Source: Methylocystis silviterrae
GTDB lineage: Bacteria > Pseudomonadota > Alphaproteobacteria > Rhizobiales > Beijerinckiaceae
Assembly (NCBI RefSeq): GCF_013350005.1
Contig: NZ_JABVWW010000011.1
Location: 1 to 64,000, forward strand
DNA length: 64,000 bases
Direction of reading: 5' to 3'
Within the stretch, counting starts at the first letter, position 1. Every line of letters begins with the position of its first letter. Shown one piece after another: positions 1-7,871 of the stretch. Under the pieces are notes generated by a model that worked only from the letters and a program-made list of their open reading frames with translations, did not search any database and was not told the DNA's origin. A program made the translations under genes and the position numbers.

Positions 1-110
1 GGCCGCGATCCCCTTGCGACATGACCAAGTGAATCAACTCAACCCCGATTTGGCCAGAGGTTTTTGGAGGCGTCCAGCTATACGGCAACAGCTCCGGCTA
101 CTTCACCGAC

Positions 111-644
111 TTGGTAAGGAATGGGTATGGTCAAATGCAGGAGCAAACCCATTGGTGCTGGGTTGCCTGCGCTGCAAGTGTTGGAAGCTTTTATATGAAC
201 AAAGAATTTGGGCGTCGTCAGGAAGCTATTTATGAAACGGCAAACGATCTTCCATCCGGCGCTTGTAATTACCCACCTTGTTCTTACTCGAATGAAGACA
301 AGCGCTGCAACGGTACCGGATGGCCCAACAAAGCACTCAGCGTTATCAATGCATTTTCCAAAGAAGTATTTGGGAGAGCGTCTAGTAGTGACATGTTACT
401 AGAAATGTTGGAAAACAGACCAATTGTGATGGGCGTCAAATTCTCGTATGGGCACGATGTGGATGGGGCATTTGGTCATGCCATCGTGATCTCCGATGCG
501 TACAACGAGGGTAACAGCTCTTTCTGGAGGGTTTTCGACCCTATATTTGGCGTCCAGATTGTCGACTTTGTCTCCTTCCCAAAGGGCTACCGTGGCGATC
601 CCTTGGCTTACTGGTGGTTCACAGACTTCACCCGTAGACCATAA
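111..644 (+). CDS. Papain-like cysteine protease (C39/AvrRpt2-like fold), 5' end uncertain
   Basis: A small papain-fold peptidase is indicated by the ordered triad region: Gln12 and Cys16 in a QTHWCW motif, His123 in a GHAIVIS motif and Asp143 followed by Pro. The start is unclear. TTG at 111 and ATG at 135 are the only in-frame candidates, and neither has a good ribosome site. Open protein-like sequence continues upstream in this frame to a stop at 30-32. Another frame, open from the window edge, joins it smoothly if one T is removed from the T-run near 57-61, which suggests a frameshift or a gene beginning outside the window. Base composition is visibly lower in GC than the rest of the window. 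The next gene follows in the same direction after about 77 bases and may be its partner. The target is unknown; it could be a secreted effector or a processing protease. Confidence 0.6.
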   Translation: MVRNGYGQMQEQTHWCWVACAASVGSFYMNKEFGRRQEAIYETANDLPSGACNYPPCSYSNEDKRCNGTGWPNKALSVINAFSKEVFGRASSSDMLLEMLENRPIVMGVKFSYGHDVDGAFGHAIVISDAYNEGNSSFWRVFDPIFGVQIVDFVSFPKGYRGDPLAYWWFTDFTRRP

Positions 645-721
645 TAGCCTTGAGTGCATGTATTTCTGTTTTCGAGCACGCAACGAAACTCATCTGTTTC
701 AAATATCGTCAGGGGAATAGA

Positions 722-1276
722 ATGCCTATTTTGTTTTCAAGCCATTCAGACGGCGCATCCGAAATGATCGCATCTACCCTGAAAGATATCTCTGCATCAG
801 GGATGATACATACAGGCAGTGGCCTGGATTTGAGCGATGTTTCGACATCCTTACCCATCGACGTGTTCCACGTTGGCGGTCCTGATTTGGCGAAAATGAA
901 GTCGTTGATCGACGCCGCCCAAGAGACGGGCTGGCGATACCTTCTCCAGTCAGGAGGAGAAATTGTTGCCGATATTCATCTGGACCGAAAAGATGGCAAG
1001 CTCAATTTCGTGTCGATGGCGCTAGATGGCCCGACATTATCCTCTACGATACAAGCACTCCGCGCGGCAGAAGAGGATGCCCGGGTGCAGCAGCAGGACT
1101 TTCAACTTCGAGAATTGAATTTAGCCTGGTGCTACTTTACGGCGCTCTGGCTGCACAATGAGACACAGGATCTCATTATACCAATTGAACCGACCATCGG
1201 GCATAAACTGAACCTCTATCATCTCTATAATCTGAACGATGTTACGCAAGTGCTGTTGAGCGGGCTGCCGTCTTAG
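722..1276 (+). CDS. Hypothetical protein following the cysteine protease
   Basis: I do not recognise this 184-residue protein. It starts at an ATG with a purine-rich site (AGGGGA) just upstream. It has no signal peptide and no membrane segment. The middle has an alternating helix/strand look, and the C-terminal third is rich in Leu, Trp and Tyr. Codon use and GC content resemble the preceding protease gene rather than the downstream chromosome, so the two were probably acquired together. Its stop codon lies exactly where the eroded IS66 transposase sequence begins, so the C-terminus may have been altered by an insertion or deletion. A substrate or an immunity partner of the protease is possible, but only by neighbourhood. 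Confidence 0.55.
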   Translation: MPILFSSHSDGASEMIASTLKDISASGMIHTGSGLDLSDVSTSLPIDVFHVGGPDLAKMKSLIDAAQETGWRYLLQSGGEIVADIHLDRKDGKLNFVSMALDGPTLSSTIQALRAAEEDARVQQQDFQLRELNLAWCYFTALWLHNETQDLIIPIEPTIGHKLNLYHLYNLNDVTQVLLSGLPS

Positions 1277-1590
1277 CGTGAGCCCAATGCCCGGCCCCGC
1301 CGTCCGAACTCGCGAAGAGATGATTCTTAGGCCCGAGCGCGATCGGGCGCATGGCGCGTTCGACGGCGTTGGAGTCGATGTCGATACGGCCATCGTCGAT
1401 GAAGCGGACGAGCGCCTCCCATCGCGGCAAGGCGTAGCGGATGGCGACGGCGAGCGTGGATTTGCCCGAGATCGTCGCGAGCCTTTTCTCCAGCCACGGC
1501 TTCTACGCCTCGACGATCGGCTTGGAGCGGGCCAGGCGGACGGCTTTGCGAGCCCCTACGCGCCTTGCGCCGGGCGCGCGAACCGGTAAA
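1275..1590 (-). pseudogene. IS66-family transposase (TnpC) C-terminal remnant
   Basis: Read on the minus strand, 1430 to about 1280 encodes the highly recognisable C-terminal DDE region of IS66 TnpC: a DDGRI segment, NAVERAMRPIALG and the following FASSDGGA. The same frame extends upstream to about 1560 through RSKPIVEA and KPWLEKRLATISGKS, but an in-frame TAG separates these two segments. The 5' two thirds of the transposase and the last residues are absent. This is a dead fragment marking the edge of the low-GC patch. Confidence 0.75.
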
Positions 1591-1626
1591 ATCGCCTATC
1601 CATCCGATGAGCCGCCAGAGGGACTC

Positions 1627-1851
1627 ATGCCGCTTTTCGCCTATCGCTGCAGTGACTGTGCGCATCAGTTCGAGACTCTGTCGCGTTTCGATGAGATTCC
1701 CGAGTGCCCCACGTGCGGCGGCGCCCATGTCGAGCGCCAGTTGTCGCTCATCGCGCGACCCGCCGCGGGCGGAGAGTCCGGGGAGGGCTGCGCCGCCATG
1801 ATGGGCGGTTCGCCCTGTCCGAGCTGCCCGGCGTTGGCGGGACAGGTGTGA
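1627..1851 (+). CDS. FmdB-family zinc ribbon protein
   Basis: This 74-residue protein starts MPLFAYRC and has the FmdB-type zinc ribbon: CSDC near residues 8-11 and CPTC near 28-31. The tail carries three more cysteines. The family was first named beside formamidase genes in methylotrophs and is annotated as putative regulatory; its true function is not settled. The stop overlaps the start of the following hydrolase (GTGA at 1848-1851), so the two are likely translationally coupled. Confidence 0.85.
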   Translation: MPLFAYRCSDCAHQFETLSRFDEIPECPTCGGAHVERQLSLIARPAAGGESGEGCAAMMGGSPCPSCPALAGQV

Positions 1852-2726
1852 CGTCCGCGGCGGCGACTCTACTCGGGGCGCGTCGCCTGGTCGTTCCAGC
1901 CAACGGAATTGAGTTCGAGGTTTTTGAGGCGGGCGCGGGCGATCGGCTCGCGCTGCTCCTGCACGGCTTTCCCCAGCACGCCGTCATGTGGCGTGATCTC
2001 ATCGGACCGCTCACCGCCGCCGGATATCGCGTTTGGGCGGTCAATCAGCGCGGCTACGGCGCCACGACGCGCCCGGTGGAGAAGGAGGCCTATTCCCTCG
2101 AGGCGCTGACAGCCGACGTCGCCGGATTGATCGACGCCGCCAATCCCGCCTCGGTCTCGCTTGTCGGCCATGACTGGGGCGGTTTTGTCGCCTGGGTCGT
2201 CGCCATTCGCAAGCTGCGGCCGATCGACGCTCTCGTCGTTCTGAACATTCCGCACCCCCTGTGCTTCCGGCGCGCCCTCGAACAGGGATGGAGACAGAAG
2301 CTGAAGTCCGCCTATGCGGCCTTCTTTCAGCTGCCCTGGCTGCCTGAACGACTGCTGTCCGCGCGGCGCGGCGCCGGCGCCGCGTGGCTGATGCAACGCG
2401 CCGCAGGCCGGGACGGCGTCTTCTCAAAAGAGGCGATGGACATCTACCGCGCCAATGTCGCGGCGCCGGGCGCCGCCAGCGCCATGCTCAATTGGTATCG
2501 CGCCGCCGGACGTGACATTCTGGCGGCGGAAGACCTCGAGGCGCCGATAGATGCGCCGACGCTGCTCGTCTGGGGGATGCAGGACGTGGCGCTTGGCGAG
2601 TCCTGTCTTGACGGCACGGAATGCTATGTTCGCGATCTGCGGATCGAGCGGCTGCCAGGCGTGTCGCATTGGACGCCCGAAGACGCGCCGGAAAAAGTTA
2701 ATGAGCTGATTTTGGGCTTTGTTTAA
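1848..2726 (+). CDS. Alpha/beta-fold hydrolase (epoxide hydrolase/haloalkane dehalogenase type)
   Basis: A 292-residue alpha/beta hydrolase. It has the HGFP oxyanion-hole motif at residues 39-42, a nucleophile elbow GHDWGG with Asp109 as nucleophile, and the catalytic His274 in GVSHW near the C-terminus. An Asp nucleophile points to the epoxide hydrolase/dehalogenase branch rather than an esterase. The GTG start at 1848 is chosen because it overlaps the upstream FmdB stop as GTGA and the protein then begins just before a typical first beta strand. The frame stays open further upstream inside the zinc-ribbon gene, which I regard as fortuitous. The substrate is unknown. Confidence 0.8.
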   Translation: MTSAAATLLGARRLVVPANGIEFEVFEAGAGDRLALLLHGFPQHAVMWRDLIGPLTAAGYRVWAVNQRGYGATTRPVEKEAYSLEALTADVAGLIDAANPASVSLVGHDWGGFVAWVVAIRKLRPIDALVVLNIPHPLCFRRALEQGWRQKLKSAYAAFFQLPWLPERLLSARRGAGAAWLMQRAAGRDGVFSKEAMDIYRANVAAPGAASAMLNWYRAAGRDILAAEDLEAPIDAPTLLVWGMQDVALGESCLDGTECYVRDLRIERLPGVSHWTPEDAPEKVNELILGFV

Positions 2727-2895
2727 AATATTCGACCTTCCCATCGCAAAAAGCGGCGTGCCGGGGCCAGTAACGGTTGACTTGGCGCGCTGGCGTGGGA
2801 ATCTGTTCAATGGTCCCGGACCCCTGCGTCCGGCGGTCGCTGTTTTGCGCCTTTGGCTCAGCGGCCGGCTTTTGGCCAAGAGAAGGAGATGATCC

Positions 2896-3435
2896 ATTCG
2901 CCGTCCAATGAAGAGCATCGCGGCCCCCCAGAAGGAAGGGCCGCGCATCAATCGGGAAATTCGCGCGCGAGAAGTGCAGCTAATCGATTCCGAGGGGAAA
3001 AATCACGGCGTCATCCAATTGCCGGACGCGCTGGGCATCGCCGAAGCGGCGGGACTCGATCTCGTCGAGATCGCGCCCAACTCTACGCCCCCCGTCTGCA
3101 AAATTCTTGATTACGGGCGTTTTCGCTTCGCTGAGCAAAAGAAGGCCGCCGAGGCCCGCAAAAAACAGAAAGTCGTCGAGGTTAAGGAAATAAAGCTTCG
3201 GCCCGGCATCGATGACCATGATTACGGCGTGAAAATGAAGGCGGTGCGCCGCTTCTTCGAAGAAGGCGACAAGGTTAAGGTCACCCTTCGCTTTCGCGGC
3301 CGCGAAATCGCGCATCAGGACATCGGCTATCGGCTTCTTTCTCGCGTGAAGGCTGAGACCGCCACGCTGGCCAAGGTCGAACTCGAACCGTCCATGGAAG
3401 GACGGCAGATGGTGATGGTGCTGGCGCCTCGATAG
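2896..3435 (+). CDS. infC: Translation initiation factor IF-3
   Basis: IF-3 binds the 30S subunit and polices start-codon and initiator-tRNA choice. The protein has the N-domain ([35 protein letters not shown]) and the C-domain ([26 protein letters not shown]). The start is set at ATT 2896: a strong AAGGAG site sits at 2883-2889 with normal spacing to this codon, and the resulting N-terminus (RRPM then a basic linker) looks natural. The in-frame ATG at 2908 is too far from the site. An AUU start is the known basis of IF-3 autoregulation in other bacteria; here it is inferred from the sequence. Confidence 0.93.
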   Translation: MRRPMKSIAAPQKEGPRINREIRAREVQLIDSEGKNHGVIQLPDALGIAEAAGLDLVEIAPNSTPPVCKILDYGRFRFAEQKKAAEARKKQKVVEVKEIKLRPGIDDHDYGVKMKAVRRFFEEGDKVKVTLRFRGREIAHQDIGYRLLSRVKAETATLAKVELEPSMEGRQMVMVLAPR

Positions 3436-3490
3436 CGCGCGTCTCGCCGCAAGGGCAGGGCCGGGCTGCGGCCGAGGGGTGGCGATCGCT

Positions 3491-4402
3491 ATGTTTGGAT
3501 TTCAGTTTCGCACTCTGACCGCGCGTCGCGCTTGCGTTCTCGGCGCAGCGGCGCTGATTGTTGCGGGCGTCCCGCCGGCCAGAGCACAGCTTGTGCTCCC
3601 GGGGGCGGTCGCCCCGACTCCCGAAGGGACGGTCGCCAGTCCCGGACAAGCAAAGAAAAGAAGCGTCGGCGGCGAGATGGGAGCGGCCGCGGGGCCGGCC
3701 ATCATGCCAAAGGCGCCCGCCGAAGACGCGATCGTCGGAAAAATTATCAAACGCGACGGCGAGGGCAGCGCCATAGAATTCTCCCGAGCCGGAGCTGACC
3801 TGCAGGTCGCCAAGCTCACATTCGTCGGGGATGATTTGCGGCGCTCCGGCGAAGCCTGCCGAGTCGAAGTGGCCGGAACGCCGTTGAAGCTCACGGCCCG
3901 CCAGAGCGAGACCGGATTGCGGCGCTATCAGATCGCATTTCCAGCCTGCGCCTTCACATTTGACGTTCTGGACGGCGCGATTCTCGTCACCAACGAGGGC
4001 AAGGCGTGTGAACTGAAGGACGCCGGTTGCCGCGCTGATCCTGAAGGACTCTGGGGGATGAGCGCGGATGAGATCGACCCCAAGAAGGGCGAAGAGATGC
4101 TTGGCGCCCGCGCGCGCGTCGAGAAGACGGTGCGAAGCACATTCCGGGCGCTTTACGACCAGAACAAGAAGGAAAAGGCGATCCGCAACTTCATCGTGAA
4201 GGAACAGGCGGGCTTCTCCTCCTGGCGCGAGGAAGTGTGCCGGTCCTATGCGCGCGAGCCGGATTTCGGCTATTGCGCCTTGAGACTGACGGAAGCCCGC
4301 GCCATTGCGCTTGGCGCGCAGCTCGCCGCTGGCGTCAAGTTGCCGCCTGCTGTCGCCGAAGAGGTCGCGGCGGAGAACACGAAGAAGGACGAGAAGAAAT
4401 AG
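3491..4402 (+). CDS. Secreted hypothetical protein
   Basis: A 303-residue exported protein. The first 32 or so residues form a signal peptide ending in an Ala-rich cleavage region (VPPARAQ). A Pro/Gly-rich linker follows, then a cysteine-containing middle domain with paired Cys residues around CRVEVAG, PACAF, KACELKDAGC. The C-terminal third (from about residue 220) is helical, with CRSY and GYCALRLTEARA, and resembles the C-terminal half of LprI/DUF1311-type domains. ATG 3491 is preferred over GTG 3479 because the signal peptide is then of normal length. It converges with the methyltransferase gene downstream. Function unknown. Confidence 0.7.
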   Translation: MFGFQFRTLTARRACVLGAAALIVAGVPPARAQLVLPGAVAPTPEGTVASPGQAKKRSVGGEMGAAAGPAIMPKAPAEDAIVGKIIKRDGEGSAIEFSRAGADLQVAKLTFVGDDLRRSGEACRVEVAGTPLKLTARQSETGLRRYQIAFPACAFTFDVLDGAILVTNEGKACELKDAGCRADPEGLWGMSADEIDPKKGEEMLGARARVEKTVRSTFRALYDQNKKEKAIRNFIVKEQAGFSSWREEVCRSYAREPDFGYCALRLTEARAIALGAQLAAGVKLPPAVAEEVAAENTKKDEKK

Positions 4403-4418
4403 GAAGGCGCCGCCGGTA

Positions 4419-5021
4419 TCACCGTTGTCGCGCGAGCCAGATGGTGTGTTTGCCGCAGGTCGGATCCTCTAGCGCATGAGCGACGACCTCGAAACCGTTA
4501 GCGCTGAGCAGGAATTTATATTCTTCGCTCGCGAGACTTGCGTGATAAAGCGACTCGCCTTCGAATTCGCCGATCGCCTCGCCATGCGCGGGTCCGCTCG
4601 TGAACATCAGCGCGGCGTCCCGCGCGGCGTGAGCGCGAAAGATCGGGAACATCTGGCGCTGATCGTCGAAACCCAAGTGAAAGAAACTGTCCCAGGCGAT
4701 GATTCCGTCGAAGCGGCGCTCCAGCGAAAGCTCCCGCATGTCGGCGACGCGCCATTCGCTTTTAGGAAAGCTCTCCCGGCACAGCTCGATGAGCTGGGGC
4801 GAGGAGTCGACGCCCGTCACCTCGCATCCTTTTTCGATCAGATAGCGGGCGATGGGCTTGCCCGAGCCACAGCCGAGATCGAGCACGTTGGCTTTGGCGG
4901 GCAGAAGATTTCTGAATCGATCGAGCCAATGAGCTTCCATCAGCCGGTCACCCCGGCGCTCCGCCCAAAGATGCGCGTGACGCCGATAAAGCCCGATGAT
5001 GCGCTCGGCTCCGTTGATCAT
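4419..5021 (-). CDS. Class I SAM-dependent methyltransferase at the end of the lanthanide-uptake locus
   Basis: A 200-residue methyltransferase with a clear Rossmann SAM site: motif I VLDLGCGSGKP (residues about 45-55), an acidic residue at the end of strand 2 (VTGVDSS) and the post-I DMREL segment. It has no signal peptide, so it acts in the cytoplasm. Its start lies 49 bases after the ABC permease stop on the same strand, so it may be co-transcribed with the lut genes. The substrate cannot be told from sequence. A role in metallophore or cofactor modification would be speculation. Confidence 0.8.
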   Translation of the reverse strand: MINGAERIIGLYRRHAHLWAERRGDRLMEAHWLDRFRNLLPAKANVLDLGCGSGKPIARYLIEKGCEVTGVDSSPQLIELCRESFPKSEWRVADMRELSLERRFDGIIAWDSFFHLGFDDQRQMFPIFRAHAARDAALMFTSGPAHGEAIGEFEGESLYHASLASEEYKFLLSANGFEVVAHALEDPTCGKHTIWLARQR

Positions 5022-5070
5022 GTTTTCAGTTGGTCACGAATTCAAATGCCGCCGGAGGTTCGAGGCGACA

Positions 5071-5898
5071 CTATCCCTTTCGCATCAACATGCCGCGCGC
5101 TGGATCATAAGCGAGGATCGCCGCGATGAGGAAGGCGCTCGTGTAGGCGAAGACAATCGCGAGCGAGGTCCACGCGACTTTCTCATAAAAGGCGAAGCGG
5201 ATGAGTTCGACCGCATGCGTGAACGGATTGACCTCGCACATGTAATAGAGCCAGGGGCTCGACTCCTTTACGCGCCACAGCGGGTAGAGCGCGGAGGAGG
5301 CGAAGAACATCGGAAAAATCACGAAATTCATCACCCCGGCGAAGTTTTCGAGCTGTTTGATCAGCGATGACAGCAGCATGCCGAGCGCGCCGAGCATCAG
5401 GCCGCTGAGCGCCAGCGCCGGCAGCAGGGTGAGATAGCCCCAATTCGTTAGCGGCTCGATCTCCCAGAAATAGGCGATCACCAGGAAGGCGTAGACCTGC
5501 AGTATCGAGACGGCGACGCCGGCCAGAAGTTTGGAGCCGAGCAGAAACCAGCGCGGAAAGGGCGAGACGAGCAGCGTGCGCATGCTGCCCATTTCGCGGT
5601 CGTAGACCATCGAGAGCGAGGATTGCATGCCGTTGAACAGCTGGATCATCGCCATCAGGCCGGGCGCGATATAGACCTCGTAGAGAACGTAAGTTTCGTA
5701 AGGCGGGATGATCGAAACGCCGAGCACCTGCCGGAAGCCCGCCGCGAAAATAAAGAGCCAGACGAGCGGGCGCACCAGCGCCGAGACGAAGCGTTCGCGC
5801 TGATGCAGGAAGCGCAGGCCCTCGCGCCAGACGACTCCCGAGAGACAGATGAGATATTGGCGAAGGGTGAAGCCTCTCGGCGCAGCAATTTCGGTCAT
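5071..5898 (-). CDS. lutF: ABC-2 type permease of the lanthanide/PQQ-associated transporter (LutF-like)
   Basis: A 275-residue ABC-2 membrane subunit with about six hydrophobic segments and the conserved cytoplasmic stretch YDREMGSMRTLLVSP. This family is the permease of the PQQ-dependent alcohol-dehydrogenase-associated ABC system, whose Methylorubrum counterpart is LutF, needed to bring lanthanides into the cytoplasm. The ATG at 5898 overlaps the stop of the ATPase gene by 4 bases, indicating translational coupling. The open frame extends upstream inside the ATPase gene, but that part is an out-of-frame shadow. The lut assignment rests on the whole gene neighbourhood. Confidence 0.85.
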   Translation of the reverse strand: MTEIAAPRGFTLRQYLICLSGVVWREGLRFLHQRERFVSALVRPLVWLFIFAAGFRQVLGVSIIPPYETYVLYEVYIAPGLMAMIQLFNGMQSSLSMVYDREMGSMRTLLVSPFPRWFLLGSKLLAGVAVSILQVYAFLVIAYFWEIEPLTNWGYLTLLPALALSGLMLGALGMLLSSLIKQLENFAGVMNFVIFPMFFASSALYPLWRVKESSPWLYYMCEVNPFTHAVELIRFAFYEKVAWTSLAIVFAYTSAFLIAAILAYDPARGMLMRKG

Positions 5899-6641
5899 GC
5901 CGAAAGCTTCTCCTGACCGATCCCGGCGATGCGCGCGAAAGCGTCGCCAATGGTCGCCGCGCCCTGCGCCGCGACGATCTCCCGCGCCCGGTCGGTCGCG
6001 AGCACCTTGCCCTGATGCAGAATGACCACCTGATCGTCGTCGGCGATCTCGTCGACAAGATGCGTGGTCCACAAAACGCCGAGATGTTGATCGCGCACCA
6101 GACCGCGGACAAGCGCGAGGAGATCGGCGCGCGCCTTGATGTCGAGCCCGACGGTCGGCTCGTCGAGAAGCAGCAGCCGCGGATCATGCAGCAGCGCGCG
6201 CGCGATTTCGACGCGGCGCATCTGTCCCCCAGACAGGGAGCGGGCCTTGTCCTTGGCGCGGTCCGCGAGGCCCGCACGCGCCAGCGCCGCCTGTCCGAGG
6301 CGGCGCGCGTCGATCGGGCCAATGCCGTGCAGGGCTGCGTGGTAGAGGAGATTTTGCATCACGCTGAGTTCGAGATCGAGCGTGCGCGCCTGAAAGACGA
6401 CGCCAAGCTGGCGCAGCGCTGCGCCGGGCTCGCGCATGACATTGTGGCCAAAGATTTCGATCGCGCCGTGGCGCGCGGCGTAGAGCCGCGTGATTAGCGA
6501 GAACAGTGTGCTCTTGCCGGCGCCGTTCAATCCAAGCAGCACCGTGAAGCTGCCGGCCGGAACGGAAAAGCTGACGTCGTCGAGCGCCTTGCGCGCCCCA
6601 TAGGCGTGGCTGACATTTCTGATTGCGAGCGCGGGGGTCAT
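5895..6641 (-). CDS. lutE: ABC transporter ATPase of the lanthanide/PQQ-associated system (LutE-like)
   Basis: A 248-residue ATP-binding subunit. It has Walker A GLNGAGKST (about residues 38-46), signature LSGGQMRR, Walker B LLLLDEPTVGLD and switch His in TTHLVDE. It pairs with the ABC-2 permease that overlaps its 3' end. This type is described with PQQ-dependent alcohol dehydrogenase systems and as LutE in Methylorubrum, where it is required for lanthanide uptake into the cytoplasm. It follows the beta-propeller gene after a 145-base gap filled by a large inverted repeat. Confidence 0.88.
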   Translation of the reverse strand: MTPALAIRNVSHAYGARKALDDVSFSVPAGSFTVLLGLNGAGKSTLFSLITRLYAARHGAIEIFGHNVMREPGAALRQLGVVFQARTLDLELSVMQNLLYHAALHGIGPIDARRLGQAALARAGLADRAKDKARSLSGGQMRRVEIARALLHDPRLLLLDEPTVGLDIKARADLLALVRGLVRDQHLGVLWTTHLVDEIADDDQVVILHQGKVLATDRAREIVAAQGAATIGDAFARIAGIGQEKLSA

Positions 6642-6660
6642 TGCGGCGCTCCGACAGGAT

Positions 6661-6769
6661 TGTCATTCCCGGCATTCGCGAAGCGAATGATCGGGAATCC
6701 AGAGCCGCGGCCAACAGCGCCGATCGCGGCTCTGGATTCCCGATCGCGCTCCGCGCGTCGGGAATGACA
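6661..6769. repeat. Nested intergenic palindrome
   Basis: Two inverted repeats are nested. The outer arms are TGTCATTCCCG (6661-6671) and CGGGAATGACA (6759-6769). The inner arms are an 18-base perfect pair at 6692-6709 and 6725-6742, starting CGGGAATCCAGAG. The whole element would fold into a long hairpin in RNA from either strand. It sits between the propeller and ATPase genes of the lut locus and looks like a dispersed Rhizobiales-type intergenic repeat. It could act in transcript processing or partial termination within the operon. Confidence 0.85.
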
Positions 6770-6786
6770 GGCGGGAAGACCCACAC

Positions 6787-7740
6787 TCATTGCGGCGCCA
6801 CGACGACGCCCCAGGGGAAAGCGCCGACCGGGATCGACTTCACCACTTTGAGCGATGCGACGTCGATCACCGAGACGTCGTTGGAGACGCCATTGGCGGT
6901 GAGCAGATATTTTTCGTCGGGCGTGAAAGCAAGGTGCCAGACGCGCTGACCGACCAGCAGATATTTTTCGACCTTTTTCGTCTCGGCGTCGATCACCGCG
7001 ACGCGATTGGCTGGCCCCAGCGCGACGAAGGCGCGCTTTCCATCGCGCGTGAATGAAATGCCGATCGGCTGGATCGCCTCTTTCGACATCGCCGGAATGT
7101 CGAAGGCAATCTTCTGCTTCAACTCACGTTTCGTAGGATCGATGACCGAAACCGTCCCCCCGACTTCCGAGGATACCCACAGCTCCGAACCGTCCTTCTT
7201 GAACTCGGCGAAACGCGGCCGGCCATCGACGAGAATATTCGCGACGATCTCTTTCGACTTGGTGTCGATGAGATGCGCCATATTGGTCGTTTCCGAGGTG
7301 TTGACGAGCAGCTTGCCGTCGGGACTGATGGCCATGCCCTCGGGTTCCACGCCGACGGGAATGTCGCCGATCATTTCTTTCTTCTTCACGTCGATCAGCG
7401 TGACGAGATTGTCGTTTTCGTTCGAGACATAAATCACGTCGCCATCGGGACTGAGCGCCAGAAGCTCGGGATCCGGGCCCGAGGGCAGCTTGCCGGTGAC
7501 CTTGAGAGTCTTCGTGTCGAGCACTTGAATGGCGTCATCGTCGCCGGCGCAGATATAAAGTTCGGAGCCGTCCTTATTGAGCGCAATGCCGCGCGGGCGT
7601 CGGCCGACCTTCACGGTCGCTGTCGCTTCCAGCTTCTCCGTATCGAGGACGGTGATGGAATTGCCCTTCTCGTTGCTGACGTACGCCTTGTAGGCGTGGG
7701 CGGGCGCGATCAAAGTTGCGAGCAGCGCCGCGACCCACAA
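6787..7740 (-). CDS. YVTN beta-propeller periplasmic protein of the PQQ/lanthanide ABC system
   Basis: Seven-bladed propeller repeats are visible as recurring units such as AYVSNEKGNSITVLD, LYICAGDDDAIQVLD, IYVSNENDNLVTLID and LLTANGVSNDVSVID. The family is the 'PQQ-dependent catabolism-associated beta-propeller' and is found beside these ABC transporters; it may correspond to LutD. I place the start at TTG 7740, which gives a short signal peptide ending APAHA and has an AGGGAGGGGG run upstream. The frame also stays open to ATG 7887, which overlaps the upstream stop, but that adds Arg/Pro-rich sequence translated from a dispersed repeat. Which start is used is unresolved. Confidence 0.85.
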   Translation of the reverse strand: MWVAALLATLIAPAHAYKAYVSNEKGNSITVLDTEKLEATATVKVGRRPRGIALNKDGSELYICAGDDDAIQVLDTKTLKVTGKLPSGPDPELLALSPDGDVIYVSNENDNLVTLIDVKKKEMIGDIPVGVEPEGMAISPDGKLLVNTSETTNMAHLIDTKSKEIVANILVDGRPRFAEFKKDGSELWVSSEVGGTVSVIDPTKRELKQKIAFDIPAMSKEAIQPIGISFTRDGKRAFVALGPANRVAVIDAETKKVEKYLLVGQRVWHLAFTPDEKYLLTANGVSNDVSVIDVASLKVVKSIPVGAFPWGVVVAPQ

Positions 7741-7866
7741 CCCCCTCCCTGTCCCTCCCCCGCTTCGCGGGAGAGGGGACGCTAACGATCGGCGCTTCGC
7801 GAAAAGGAGCGAGAGGCCGAATCTGCTCCCTCTCCCGCGGCAGCGGGGGAGGGGTGGGGAGGGGGC
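7741..7866. repeat. C-rich/G-rich intergenic palindromic repeat
   Basis: The stretch holds two inverted units of the type CCCTCCCCCGC...GCGGGAGAGGGG and CTCCCTCTCCCGC...GCGGGGGAGGGG. A short relative of the same unit occurs at 15775-15800. It lies between the binding-protein gene and the propeller signal peptide and is read through in frame without stops, so it may have been inserted into the leader of the propeller gene and now supplies its ribosome-binding-like sequence. Confidence 0.8.
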
Positions 7867-7871
7867 GTTCT

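Noticed and set aside
1278..1589. A plus-strand frame across the IS66 remnant
   Set aside because: The recognisable transposase sequence is on the minus strand, and this frame is its complement.
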